A stretch of DNA of 64,000 nt, from the NCBI GenBank assembly GCA_022885665.1, contig JAGQDJ010000030.1, positions 124,001 through 188,000 of the forward strand. Reading direction: 5' to 3'. The notes under the pieces are model-generated. The model did not search any database. It worked only from the letters and a program-made list of their open reading frames with translations, and had not been told where the DNA came from. Source of the DNA: Triops longicaudatus. Its lineage: Eukaryota; Arthropoda; Branchiopoda; Notostraca; Triopsidae. Below, in pieces: positions 38,001-47,940 of the stretch. Both the position numbers and the translations under genes were made by a program. The stretch's first letter is position 1. Each line of letters opens with the position of its first letter.

Positions 38001-38746
38001 AGATTCTATTTAATTTCTAGAACCATTTTTCTCGTATTTCGCGTAAAAAAGTTTGATAGCTAGCTTGCGTCATTTGGCAAAACAGAGATATTTCTCAGGT
38101 TTCGAGAATACTTTCGCTCAAAAGTTTTGATTTTTCTTAGTTTTGCGTCCCTTTACAATCGACCCGATTCTTCTCGATAAAAATAAAAAAATATGTTATT
38201 ACATGCTTTTAAGATTTGAAACACATTCAAGGTGCATCTAAGGCTTAGAGCGCATTTATTGGAACATAAATATTTGTATAAATATTATTTTCCTCTTAAA
38301 AAATTTGGAAAGAACAAGAATTGATTCATTTAAATTTTATTTATCCGTCATTTCTTTACCCAGAATTATTACCGCCTTCGACCGAAGCTTTGTTAAAGAT
38401 CACACGTGGTCATCCTAGTACTTCCACGACCGCCCAGTACCGGTTCACATCACCAGTATCTAAGCGTTCTCACGCGCGGATTTATACGACAGTAGCAACG
38501 GAATCGACCCTGGATCCCACAATTGCGGTAACGAACATAGTTACGACGTTTTCCCGCGTCATTCTTACTTCATTGTCGAAGAGAAGAAATCTTTTATGAG
38601 AGTTGTGTATTTCTGTCTTCCAGGAACCGGTTATTACTGTCGCCACTTGGCAACTGCCTTCCTCTTCTTCAAAGGCTGTAACATTAACTAGTGTACAGTG
38701 GCTGTCGTGTTGGTTTGTAGTGACGAAATTACTTTGGCAGTGCTAA
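29063..38746 (+). CDS. DIP-like three-Ig cell-surface protein (DIP-a), 8 coding exons
   Basis: Predicted Dpr-interacting protein: a neuronal adhesion receptor with three extracellular Ig domains. Exons: 29063-29135 (signal), 29491-29603, 32602-32787, 36594-36915, 37052-37171, 37314-37484, 38364-38527, 38624-38746; in phase, 423 residues. The leader MCSPWRWC...YYYLLWIVIVAG ends in phase 1 at a GCAG/GTAAAG donor. Ig1 (about 30-124) has VAWFKYDTKAVL, NTWTLTIRQV and DAGIYACQ. Ig2 (about 125-231) starts FGYLEVLVPPDI and closes GAFLCEARNGVPPTVSKR, a hallmark of this family. Ig3 (about 232-328) runs from FPPRIKVTNQLV to DLGSYVCLAKNDLG. The tail is Ser/Thr-rich and ends in a weakly hydrophobic segment (VQWLSCWFVVTKLLWQC), perhaps a GPI signal. 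The last intron may be retained, giving another tail that ends at 38599. DIP-b is its inverted paralog. Confidence 0.92.
29236..29352 (+). repeat. Short tandem repeat of TTATTTCTTGAAGA units in DIP-a intron 1
   Basis: About six imperfect 18-20 bp units (TATTTCTTGAAGAAAT or TATTTCTCGAAGATAT). It lies wholly inside the first intron of DIP-a. The open frames it creates on both strands are not genes. Confidence 0.7.
29790..31080 (+). repeat. Degenerate array of about 125-150 bp units in DIP-a intron 2
   Basis: A landmark close to GGCCAGTACGTTTCTT recurs at about 29874, 30011, 30162, 30286, 30433, 30601, 30694, 30780 and 31029. It is usually followed by an A-rich segment. A second shared block, near TTTGCTTGTAAAT, occurs at about 29796 and 30517. 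Units are strongly diverged. Open frames here (for example 30865-31299) look like repeat-derived noise. Confidence 0.45.
31579..31892 (-). CDS. Orphan terminal coding-like exon inside DIP-a intron 2 (antisense)
   Basis: The - strand is open from a possible AG acceptor at about 31893 to a TAG at 31579, about 104 codons. The peptide is Pro/Ser/Thr-rich and low in repeats: it contains SEHPTEIIAHPISACNDSS, NTLYYVPPITELTTNVLVPP and ends NPSYSRDIFLLPSP. It looks like a cytoplasmic or linker tail, but I do not recognise it. A GTGAGT donor-like site near the 5' end complicates the model. No upstream exon was found. It could be the 3' end of a gene nested antisense in the intron, or a relic. Confidence 0.3.
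32131..32435 (+). repeat. Dispersed repeat family A, copy 2 (DIP-a intron 2)
   Basis: Shares ordered blocks with copies at 11801 and 61480: TGCAAAATCAG, then TTTTTATTTATTTTCTC, then GCTTTTTCGACGAAAC, then TTCACTAAAT and a GGTGTCAA end. Strongly diverged, non-coding, ends unclear. Confidence 0.5.
32452..32530 (+). repeat. TCGATTATTAACTA short tandem repeat
   Basis: Five imperfect repeats of (T/A)CGATTATTAACTA in DIP-a intron 2, about 70 bp before the Ig1b exon acceptor. Confidence 0.6.
32889..33034 (+). CDS. Orphan + strand coding-like segment after the DIP-a Ig1b exon
   Basis: After a pyrimidine-rich stretch and an AG at 32887-32888, one + frame reads GTYWRDHEHLASKLDNILAS, MVQYRYGEVDERGLEQFF and LPIPKLIALS to a TAG at 33032. 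It is more protein-like than the other two open frames here. It lies in a DIP-a intron, 102 bp after the Ig1b donor. I do not recognise it. It may be a relic exon or processed pseudogene; an alternative 3' end of DIP-a is possible but unsupported. Confidence 0.22.
33062..33240 (+). repeat. A-rich (AAATA)n low-complexity tract
   Basis: Almost only A and T with AAATAAAT and ATAGAAAAACAAATAAA motifs. It explains the Tyr/Phe-rich antisense frame at 33053-33331. Confidence 0.85.
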
Positions 38747-39500
38747 TAAGCGAGACACAAAATCTTGGTTTGAACGACTTTTCATTTTAGTCTTCTGGGA
38801 AAGAAGTCTTGCAAAGCAACGTGGCCGGGACAAGATGAGAGAAAAATGCGTATCAAAAGAGAGCAAGAGACCAGAAGGTTAATCAAGCCTTAGGATCTGT
38901 TGTTGAAAGTTCATTTGTCATGGTTATACGAGTCGGGAAACTTTTTTTTTAAAAAAAAATATTACCTTGTGGTTGCATATTTCTTTTTTGGGGGTTCTAA
39001 GCTTTTTTTCATTTTTTTTTTCACTTCCCAACGAAATCTGTGCAATACTGAAGTGCAGTGCTATCATCCCTGTTTGTCATGTAAAAGAGTCGATGAGAAT
39101 TCTTGGGGAATGGTAAAGAATCGATGGAGACCTTGGTAGTGCTCATGTATTGCGTGATGAGAACTTTTTAGTCAGTCAACGATTTCTTTCTTGTCAACGT
39201 GGAGAAAAGCACGACAAAACGATTCTTCCAATTTCACGAGGTGCCTGGTAGAGGGGGATAACAAAGAAAAAAGGGCGGGAAGGGGAATGAACCAAAGTAA
39301 AGAAGTTGGCAACAGAGGGCGTGACCTTATATACAGTAGAATGATTTCATGTCGTCTCCTTAATCCTTCATAGCTTATGGACTTTTCACACACATTACAC
39401 ACGCGTATGTGGTGGTTTCGATTTTAGCAGTTTGTAATGTTCGTGAGGTTCAGTTTTAACCGCCAATTTCTCTCCTTTTACACGATGGAGTGTAATGGGA
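38747..39500. other. Convergent intergenic gap between DIP-a and DIP-b
   Basis: Only 754 bp separate the two stop codons. No AATAAA (or TTTATT for the - strand) was seen, so 3' ends may use variant signals or the transcripts may overlap. A T9A9 palindrome lies at 38942-38959. Confidence 0.5.
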
Positions 39501-42500
39501 TTAGCATAACTGGCATCCACACTTGAGAGTTGTTCGCAACCCAGCAACCGCTAAACCGATTAAGATAACAACAGCACACAAGCCATGTGTCGAACAACGA
39601 ACACCGGAAGAGGAAGAGGAGGAAGAAGAACGGGAGGTAGGACCGGGACGATGCCGGTACTGAGGTGGATCAGTCAAGGCCTTCGGGGTTGTACCGGCAT
39701 AAGACGAAAGAGCAGGCGTGGCCCATATTTTCTGCGTTTCTTCTTCTATTCTTTCATGAGATGATATGTCACCGTCTTCGTTTTCCAAGTCATCTTCGTC
39801 CTCGTGGTCCTTCCATGTGGGCGTTTCCCGCGTTGGAAGCTTGATTTCTAGGAAATATTTAATATTTAGTCCACATGTGCAGATTTTTACAACAATAATT
39901 CATATTTTCAATATTTCGCTCGGAATCTTTTGTATATTAATCTTTCAGGGCTTTTTGATTCATTCTTTCGTTTTTTTTAAATCAATTGTTTTGTTTGTAT
40001 TGTCCAAACCAGCGTTTAAATCTGGTTTGTTCAAATTATTTACATGAATTGGACCGTGTTCGCTGTTCAATTCAAGATTAGTCTTTGGTGACACCTAAAT
40101 AGGTTTCAATTAAAAATGAGACTATTAATTTTCTTCATTGTATGAATTACAATGAGCTTCCTTGTAAACTGTTTTACAAAAAAGGTGGTCGAAAGAAACA
40201 GATGCAATGGAAATAAGAAAATTGCTTAATATTTAAGATAAATTGCTGAAATTATTGCTTTAATTATCGCAGTTGTGTGTTAGCGGTATTTACATTTATT
40301 TTATTAACCAACTGAACTAAAAAACTAAATATGGCTAATTCTTAAGTCACATATTAAGGTAAATGAAAATTTTACCGTAAACTCGCACGATGCCCTCCGC
40401 GTCACCGATCGAGTTTTTGGAGGAACATCGGTACGCGCCGAAATCGTGGGCCGAGGTGAGTCGTAAGTGCAATCTTAATCGACTAGTGTAAGCGTTGATT
40501 TCTGTTTCTTCCATACGGTATTTATCACTTGAGATGATAATCTCTCCTAAAAATATATTTAAAAATCAATATATTTAAAAAAAATATAGAATAAATATAT
40601 ATTTTTTAATGCAAATATATAGTGTCATTTATCAGAAAATGTCAGCTAGTAACGCAATACGCACCAGTATCTCTTGACCAGTAGTTAATCGGTCGCGGTG
40701 AAGCTTCCACGAAACATTCTAACGTTACATTTGTACCTATGGGTGCTCCCACAAGCTGGCTCGGTACTTGTATTGTAGGATAAACTGCAACGAAATTGAA
40801 ATCAAGAAAATAAGCAAAAAAAAAATCTAACACATCCACATGTTTTTCTGAAAATTAGTTTCTAGAGAAAATTAGTTTCTTACAGTGCACATTTACGACG
40901 ACTCGTCTGCTTACAGGAGGAGGCACGCCATTGGCAGCAATACATAGAAAACTACCGATTTCTGATCGCGTAATTTTGTGCAGAAGCAGCGTTTCGCCCT
41001 CGTAGCTCGTCACTGTAAATTAAATGTGACAAAGAAGAAATCATGGCAAAGAAAGTTATGAGTTGTCTTTAAGAATCTGAATGGTTTTTGTACGTGAGTT
41101 TTGGTCATTATGCTGTGATTACCTCTGTTCTTGGGACCACCCGGTGACCGTACGATGATGTCTTGTCCATCTTCACGTCTCCAAATGACCCGAGGCTGTG
41201 GCACGCCTCGTGCTTGACAGCTCAAACGAGCTAAGCTACCCTCAGGGACTAAAATTTCTCCCGTGCCATCTTCTGCGTAGATATCGGGTGGAATGACGAC
41301 TTCCAAGAAACCTGTCTGAAGTACGGGGAGTTTATATTTCTGTTACATTGCTGTACTCCAAAACCTTATTTCAAAGCTATTTTGGAGACATCTAGGAAGA
41401 GTTAATTAAATTATATTGGTTTCATAACTGAATTTTGAAAAATGGAGTTTGAGTTTATTTAGAGAAAAATTGTTTTAGCGTAATAAAGACAGTGCTGGCC
41501 ATGAATCTTGAGGGGATTGGGGAAGCAATTTCTGCGTAACTCATTTAGCAGCGGAGACTAATCTAATAATGGAAAGCGACTGTTTGTTAGTTCGGGAGGT
41601 GAACGCTTTGTGCGGAATACAAATTGACTAGCTGAGGGAGTCTATCTTTGCCTTCCGTTGCCTTCTTTAGGTTTTGCGGTTTTATTTGATTTATTTTTCT
41701 TCTTTCCACTGCGAGATGGTTGCAGCGAAGCACGTTTTCGTCGTATTAGACATCTTTGTTTGCCTGTTGACGTGTTTACCTGGCTTCTCATGGGATCTGT
41801 ATTAATAACGCACATGTAAGGTCCCCCGTCGCTCCTCCTCACGTCGCGGATCTGCAGCGTCCACGTGTGCAAGTCAGAGTGAAGCACAGACAGACGAGCA
41901 TTGTTGGTTAATACACGATCATGGACGGCCAACACGCCCTTGTTGTCGGCTTTGATCCACGCTACCTGAAAAGACACGTAGAGATCGCTAATAAAGTATT
42001 GTTGACAAGTTTTTGTTGCTTTATGAAGTAAAGCGATTCGGTGATAATTATACTATTCAGTAATGAATTATTATTAAGATTCTATAAGCAATGTTAAGTA
42101 AAATATTATTGTGGATTTACTAAAAAGAACAATGAAGAAAGAGCTTTGATACATTTATATGAAAAAATTGGGAAACATTGATTTATTATTTGTCGAGGAG
42201 AAAAACAGGAATTGTGCGTAGTAGGGTAAAGGGCACATCAAGTCGTAATGAGAGAGAAAAATGACATGCGATCTATGACGGTTATGGGGAAGGTTGCTTT
42301 GTTTTATTTTTTGCTGAATATAAGGGAAAAGACCTAAGAAGAGTGAAGGGGTTAATCGCATTAATCTGTAAAGAAATGAATTACTCGATGTGTACCCAAG
42401 TGTCTGACAACACAAGTAAAAGATGCATCACGTCCTTGAGCGACTGTCACGTTTTCCAGCGGTGTCACGAATTCCGGCTCAGGATAGTTCCCTGTAAATG

Positions 42501-44417
42501 ATGCATTCATTAATACGAGCTAAACAGAGGGAAATTTCTGCCTATTTTTCTCATTTTGTCCTAAGGCGCAAAAACCTTCAGAGCTTTTGACGCCTTCGAA
42601 CTTGCGTATAGCACGACAAATACTACATACATCCAAAAAATAACATATTGAAAGCTTAAACACATGTTAGTTCAAGTTTTTCAAGTAAATCTTAGCGTAA
42701 AACGAGAATATTCGACATTTCATTGAAAAATCGAGGAATGCCAAGCGAGATTCAAGCTTGCAGTAAAGCCCGGGCCTACTAGATGGCAGATCTGTACTTG
42801 CAAAGGCTTTATTAGCGCTTTAAGCGTTCAAAACCAGTTCAAACAGACGCCAAGTGTTGTTGTGCAACTTTACTTCATTTCCAGATTCAGCCCACAATTA
42901 CGCATGGTGACAAGTTTGTGACAAGTTTTAAAAGTATGTACATTTTTTTTTGTCTTTTGAATCAAATTTGTGAAGGAAAAGGCTCCAATTTTTAAGGATT
43001 AAATTTTCTATTATTTTAAAGCCTCATGTACAGAAACTGGAGAAGCTAATGGAAGTTTATTCTTTCACTTAACCCTTGCGAGACAGCTTTCTTACAGTAA
43101 GGAGTGTAGGCTATAGGTAGGAAAGCTCGTGTGTCCAGTGATGAAATGAATTTCCCGCAGGTTTGATCCACAAAAATGAGATTTTCCGGCTCAGCGAACA
43201 GATTCCGGCTCTAGAGATTGTGGAAAAGAGGCCCAAGTTTCATCTCTGGGCTCTTATTGCTCTATTAAAACGTTTACCCTCACCCCTTCCTCTAACTTCC
43301 CATCCTTTTTGCTCTAACTTGAGCCCAAAAAGAAGGAAAAATGGCCAAAACCATCTTCCACAGTTAGGCTCGCGGAATGCAACAATTCTCCTGGAGAGTT
43401 GGAAGCTCCTTTTTCCTCGCTTTGTACCATATTTCTTCTATTCTTTCTTTTGTTCCCGGCTCGTTTTCTTTTCTTCGCTTGAATTGCAATTTAAGAACCC
43501 GGGAGGTTAAGCGGAAACGGGTGGGTGGAGCTCCCAGCCCCGCCTCCCTGCGAGTCAACGGCCGAGAATCGAGTTTGGTCCAGCGTAAAAAGAAATAGCA
43601 CAACAAGGAAGAGATAAAACGTCCCGCTACTATTCTTACAGCACTTTTCAGACTGATCTTCCAGATTTCTCTTGCTTCGTGTTCTTTCGGGGTCAAAACT
43701 ACTGGAACTGCTCATTATTTCTGCTCACTTGGTTTCCGCAATCCCCCCTTTTGTCCACTTGGGGCAAAAAATGGCCACTTTGCACTGACTGGACACTTAG
43801 GATCTTAAAACCGTATAGAGCACTGCACTAGCAATTCATTTCTTTGTAACTCGAGGCCAGTTCTTCGAAGAAGTCAAGAGTACTGAATGGGGAACGCATG
43901 CAGTACTCTTGACTATGGCCATTTTGAAAACTTATTGAAAGACTCGTGTAACTTATTATGTTTTTTTTGCTTATTATATTATTTTCTTTTAATTAGGGAA
44001 CAAAAAGTTCAACGCTCAACGAAACAACAAAGACAGTGGTGCCCAAACTACGGCCCGCGGGCCACATCCGGCCCGCGAAGGTGCCTCAAACGGCCTGTTC
44101 ATTTATACCGCTCATGTATATCTCTGCATAATTTCATTTTTAACGTCGGCATGATCCTGGCGAAACCGGAACATTCAGGCCCGCGAGATTTTATATCATG
44201 TCGCGCGCGGCCCTCGGGTGAAAAAAGTTTGGGCACCACTGAACTAAGAGATGTCGCTAGTTTGAAATGCGCCAGTTTGCTCTCATGTAGCACGCAACAA
44301 TAAATTCTCATAAAATTTGTTGCATTTTCAGAGGTATACAATAGTAATTTCACCTGTAGTTTGTTGAGAAGCTGTCGTTGTCAATAACAAGGCCGCAGTG
44401 CACCACCGGAGGGCCAT
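39501..44417 (-). CDS. DIP-like three-Ig cell-surface protein (DIP-b), 8 coding exons
   Basis: Second Dpr-interacting-protein-like gene, convergent with DIP-a. Exons in transcript order: 44417-44354 (signal), 42491-42385, 41965-41780, 41315-41123, 41012-40884, 40784-40665, 40546-40376, 39847-39501; in phase, 438 residues. The leader MALRWCTAALLLTTTAS ends in phase 1. Ig1 has TVAQGRDASFTCVVRHLG, VAWIKADNKGVL, HTWTLQIRDV and YMCVINTDPMRSQ. Ig2 runs TGFLEVVIPPDI to FLCIAANGVPPPVSRR. Ig3 runs FYPTIQVPSQLVGAP to YRMEETEINAYTSRL and GAYRCSSKNSIGDAEG, a near-textbook DIP Ig3. The last exon gives an acidic stretch, eight Ser in a row and a hydrophobic end (LCAVVILIGLAVAGL) followed by a Cys-rich tail, so a GPI signal or membrane span is likely. 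Ig2 is split by an intron that DIP-a lacks. Confidence 0.93.
43998..44330 (+). repeat. Repeat family B, copy interrupted by the hAT MITE
   Basis: Sequence either side of the MITE (GAACAAAAAGTTC to the left, AGATGTCGCTAG then ACAATAAATTCTCATAAAAT to the right) aligns with 45720-45850 once the MITE and one 8-mer are removed. Confidence 0.6.
44034..44241. mobile_element. hAT-type MITE, 208 bp
   Basis: Terminal inverted repeats CAGTGGTGCCCAAACT at the left and AGTTTGGGCACCACTG at the right, with GC-rich subterminal GGCCCGC blocks. CAGTGGT...CCCAAACT ends are typical of non-autonomous hAT elements. Flanking 8-mers AACAAAGA (left) and AACTAAGA (right) match at seven of eight positions, the 8-bp duplication expected for hAT. 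It carries no transposase. It lies in DNA that has a paralogous copy at 45720-45850 without the insert. Confidence 0.85.
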
Positions 44418-45573
44418 TGTTAGGCCAAAAAGGACGTCTAGTGACGAAAAAACAAAGTAAAGAGAAGTGAGAATGGACACAAAAAGCGACGTGAAGATCT
44501 TGACTGGCTTCGGGTCGTATGGTCACTGAAAGGACCGAGTTCCATTCCGAAGCACAAAAGCTCTTTAATGATAGTGAAAGATAGATTACTACTATTAGCA
44601 AAGATATTTTGCTGCCGTGGAAAAGGAAAACTGGATGACCACTGGAAAAGCTAAAAGGGTTATAGCTTAGGTCGTCGAGAACGAAGTGGAACGGATGCTG
44701 GAATTAGATTAACTAGGGATGCCGAATATTGATGACCCCTGTATGTGATGAGGGGAACAACAGAGGGTGACGAGAGGGTAAACGATCTTTAGTGTGCCGT
44801 GTTATTTATTAAGATTTGTAACGGTTACAGAGTTATACTAAAACGCTATTAAACAGCGTTGCATTTTTTACTAGGTAAAATTATGAATTCAGAAAATAAT
44901 TAATTTTCACATTTAGATTTTTAGGTTTCGGTATAACACAGCGAAGACTAGAAATTTAGTTCAGAGAAAAAAAGCATAATTATATAATTCCTAAACCAAA
45001 TAAATAACGCTGTACTTGTAAAATAAACGAACTGACAAAAACCTACGATAAAATGTAAATAAAACAAATCAAGCAAGACGTGACTTTTCCTGGAAAAGGC
45101 GGGGATATCTTCATTTTCTTGTATCAAATGGAGAAGAAGACAATGAAGATGTCAACCGTATTGCAAGGGAGGGTAGCCAAGTCAATCGTTCGGTTTTCGG
45201 TATGAAGAGATATTTCCCCCCATCAAACGACCTGCTTTCCGTAGCCTCCTCGCGTAATTCAATTTGCTCTCCCTTGCTTTGCTGGTGCTTTTTCGGCAGG
45301 GCCACGTCAGCTGATTCTTAGCCAAGGGTGAAAAACTCGCCAAAGATGTTTAGCTTCCTGGCAAAACTTTGTGCAAAGCTGTAACACAGTTTCGGTAGTG
45401 TTTGTTTTCAAACTTTCGCACAGAGGTAGCGCAAGGTACATATTCGTGTATTCGCGACCTTGCCAAAATTTCAATTCCCTGTCACGTCCCAGTTATAGGA
45501 AAGCACATATTTGATTAACCCTCACGGTCCTTTCAGCTCGTTAGGCTTCAACCCCTTGCCCATGATCAGGGTT

Positions 45574-45586
45574 GGGGGGGGGGGGG
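45574..45586 (+). repeat. Poly-G run (13 G)
   Basis: Uninterrupted run of 13 G. Likely length-variable and error-prone in sequencing. Confidence 0.9.
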
Positions 45587-45719
45587 TAGAGGGCGTACCA
45601 ATCTATCTCCCACGTGCGCACTCGCTTCGAAGTTGGCAAACGAACAAATATGAAACCCAACCCACACTGTTGCCCTCGTTTTCCCCAAACCCCGTTTAGT
45701 ACCCCGCACTAATGGGAAG

Positions 45720-45850
45720 TAGCGAACGAAAAGTTCCTAACTTCAGTGCTTAACTAAACGACCAAGACATGTCGCTAGCTTGAACCGCGTCGCTTTTCTT
45801 CCATGTGACGCGTAACAATGAAATTCTCCATAAAATTTAGTAAATCATTT
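45720..45850 (+). repeat. Repeat family B, uninterrupted copy
   Basis: GCGAACGAAAAGTTCC, AACTAAACGACCAAGACATG, TCGCTAGCTTGAA and CAATGAAATTCTCCATAAAA align in order with the two flanks of the MITE at 44034. This copy represents the empty target site. Confidence 0.6.
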
Positions 45851-47629
45851 CGTCTTCTTAGTTCTGTAAATATGAAGCTGATGAACAAAGTTTCTTGTAT
45901 CTCAAGTTTTGTTTAAGGTTAATAGATGTCGCTACGGTTGCGCGTTCCTTCGGAAAGCGTCGGTTGCCCTGAACACGTGGCACGCTTCACGAATTTCTTC
46001 GGTTTTGGGCTTCCTTTCAGTATTTTTAAATCGTAAGCTTACAATTAATATTTCAGATAAATTAAATCCAGGTAATCAAATTTAGATATATATTTTTTGA
46101 GAGTAAGGTTGTGATTTTTGACGAATTAAGAACATTTGGGTTTCCGTGTTAAGAACACGTCCTTAAGTTCCAGTATGGAAGGTAATCTTATGGGAGGGGT
46201 TTAGAGAAAAGTCTGTGGAGTCTATAGAAAAGTTGATAGGTGTTACGTTATGGTCGTCTGTGTTTTCTTTTCTAAAAGTCGGGAGACAATTCAAACAGGG
46301 AAATTGTTCCACACAGCCAAGAGAATGCGAGTTTTTAGCTCGCCAAAGAAGTGAGTGGCCAAATAAGTCCCTCGAGAGTCACTGGAGGGTGAGGTTGAGA
46401 GTTGTCCTGGTATCAAAGGAAGGGAATCGGAGGTTAACCTTTTCGGCGGCAACATGGCCCCCTTAGGTCTTGTCAACCCGCGTACACACGAGATGACGAG
46501 AATCCAACCCTTTAAGCGACCGAGCTTGAGATGACTCCTCGGAGACAACTTGTGTCGTGTTGTAAAACTCGTGCTACTTCGCCAGAAACTTTTTCACGGA
46601 AAGCTGTTCTCTACGACAGCGAAGCTCCACCCCTTTCCTTGAGTCAAAGCTTATCTCGCAATTTATGGTAAGCGATATAACAACGTAACGAAATTAAAAC
46701 CGCTTTCATTTTCTTTTGTTGGTGAAGCAATTCAACACTTTTGACATTGAGGGCGCAGGAAAGACAGGCGATTACACTTGAATATTTGGTTTCGGGTTGT
46801 AATTCTTGACAACAATGGCCAGCTTTAGGACTGGGGGTGGGATATTATTCTTTGAAAGCGTTTTTATGCGTATAGTTGTTGTAAAGAGTTGATGTGATGG
46901 GTGGCGACACAAGAAGAGCCATTAGGAATGCAATAAGTGTGTCCAGGCATATCGCGAGCCCCCTGTCCAGTTTGTGCTCGGACCACACGCATTGTTGGAT
47001 GTAGCAGACACATTCTGGAGAGAGAAAAAAAGCAAGGAGATGGAGACGAATAGCACTAACAGAAGAAGCAGCTTTTGGGGAGTTTTAGTACGAGACGGAA
47101 GCCAAGAAGTTAGATACTTGGGCACAAAAGAACGTCCAAGGCTGCAGCTCTCTGCCATTGATCCCTCTTGACTTTAGAGTTCTCATCACCAAGCCTTCCC
47201 GCGATGGATGACAATGATTACCTTGTGACCAAAACCTAAAACCCCCGCTCTTATACCAAAAGGAATTCTTAGAGTGGAAAAGAATTTTATTTCTTGAACC
47301 AACAAAATTCTCAATGGCCATTCTTTATTCGCTTCTTGTTGGGTATTATTATTGGTATTTTTGAGGTCAGGAAACGCTCCTTCCTGCTTTCAATACTTAG
47401 CCCGTTCCATAGACGCATTTCTTCCTAAATCCGTTGTGCAACAGAATATAAAAGTACTTGTTGGCCACAAAGTGTGCCACTGATCCGAAGAATTGTTATA
47501 GATTAGGATATATTGCGAAGTTATGATACAGAAATTATTAATTTCGAAAATATATCTTTAATATTTCGGTGAATTAAACATATTACAGATGTTATTGCTT
47601 TACACGTGTAATAGGGTATCTTTTCACTC

Positions 47630-47940
47630 TTATTTTCAAGTATTTTCAATTTTTTAGATATTTCCAATTGTTCCAAATATTTTCAATTTTTCTAATATTT
47701 TCAAATTTGTCAAAATATATAAATTTTCCAGATATTTCCAATTTTTCCAAATATTTTATTTTTTATATTTTCAAATTTGCCAAAATGTATAAATTTTTCT
47801 GATATTTCCAATTGTTCCGAATATTTTAAACTTTTTAAATATTTTCAAATTTGTCAAAATATATGAATTTTTCAGATATTTCCAAATTTTTTAAAATATT
47901 TTTAAATTTATCAAAATACGTAAATTGTTCAAATATTTTT
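47630..47940 (+). repeat. AT-rich minisatellite with 70-75 bp higher-order unit
   Basis: Short units near GATATTTCCAATT and AATATTTTCAA are arranged in a larger period marked by CAAATTTGTCAAAATATATA. That marker recurs at about 47702, 47772, 47844 and 47902 (spacing 70, 72, 58). Confidence 0.75.
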
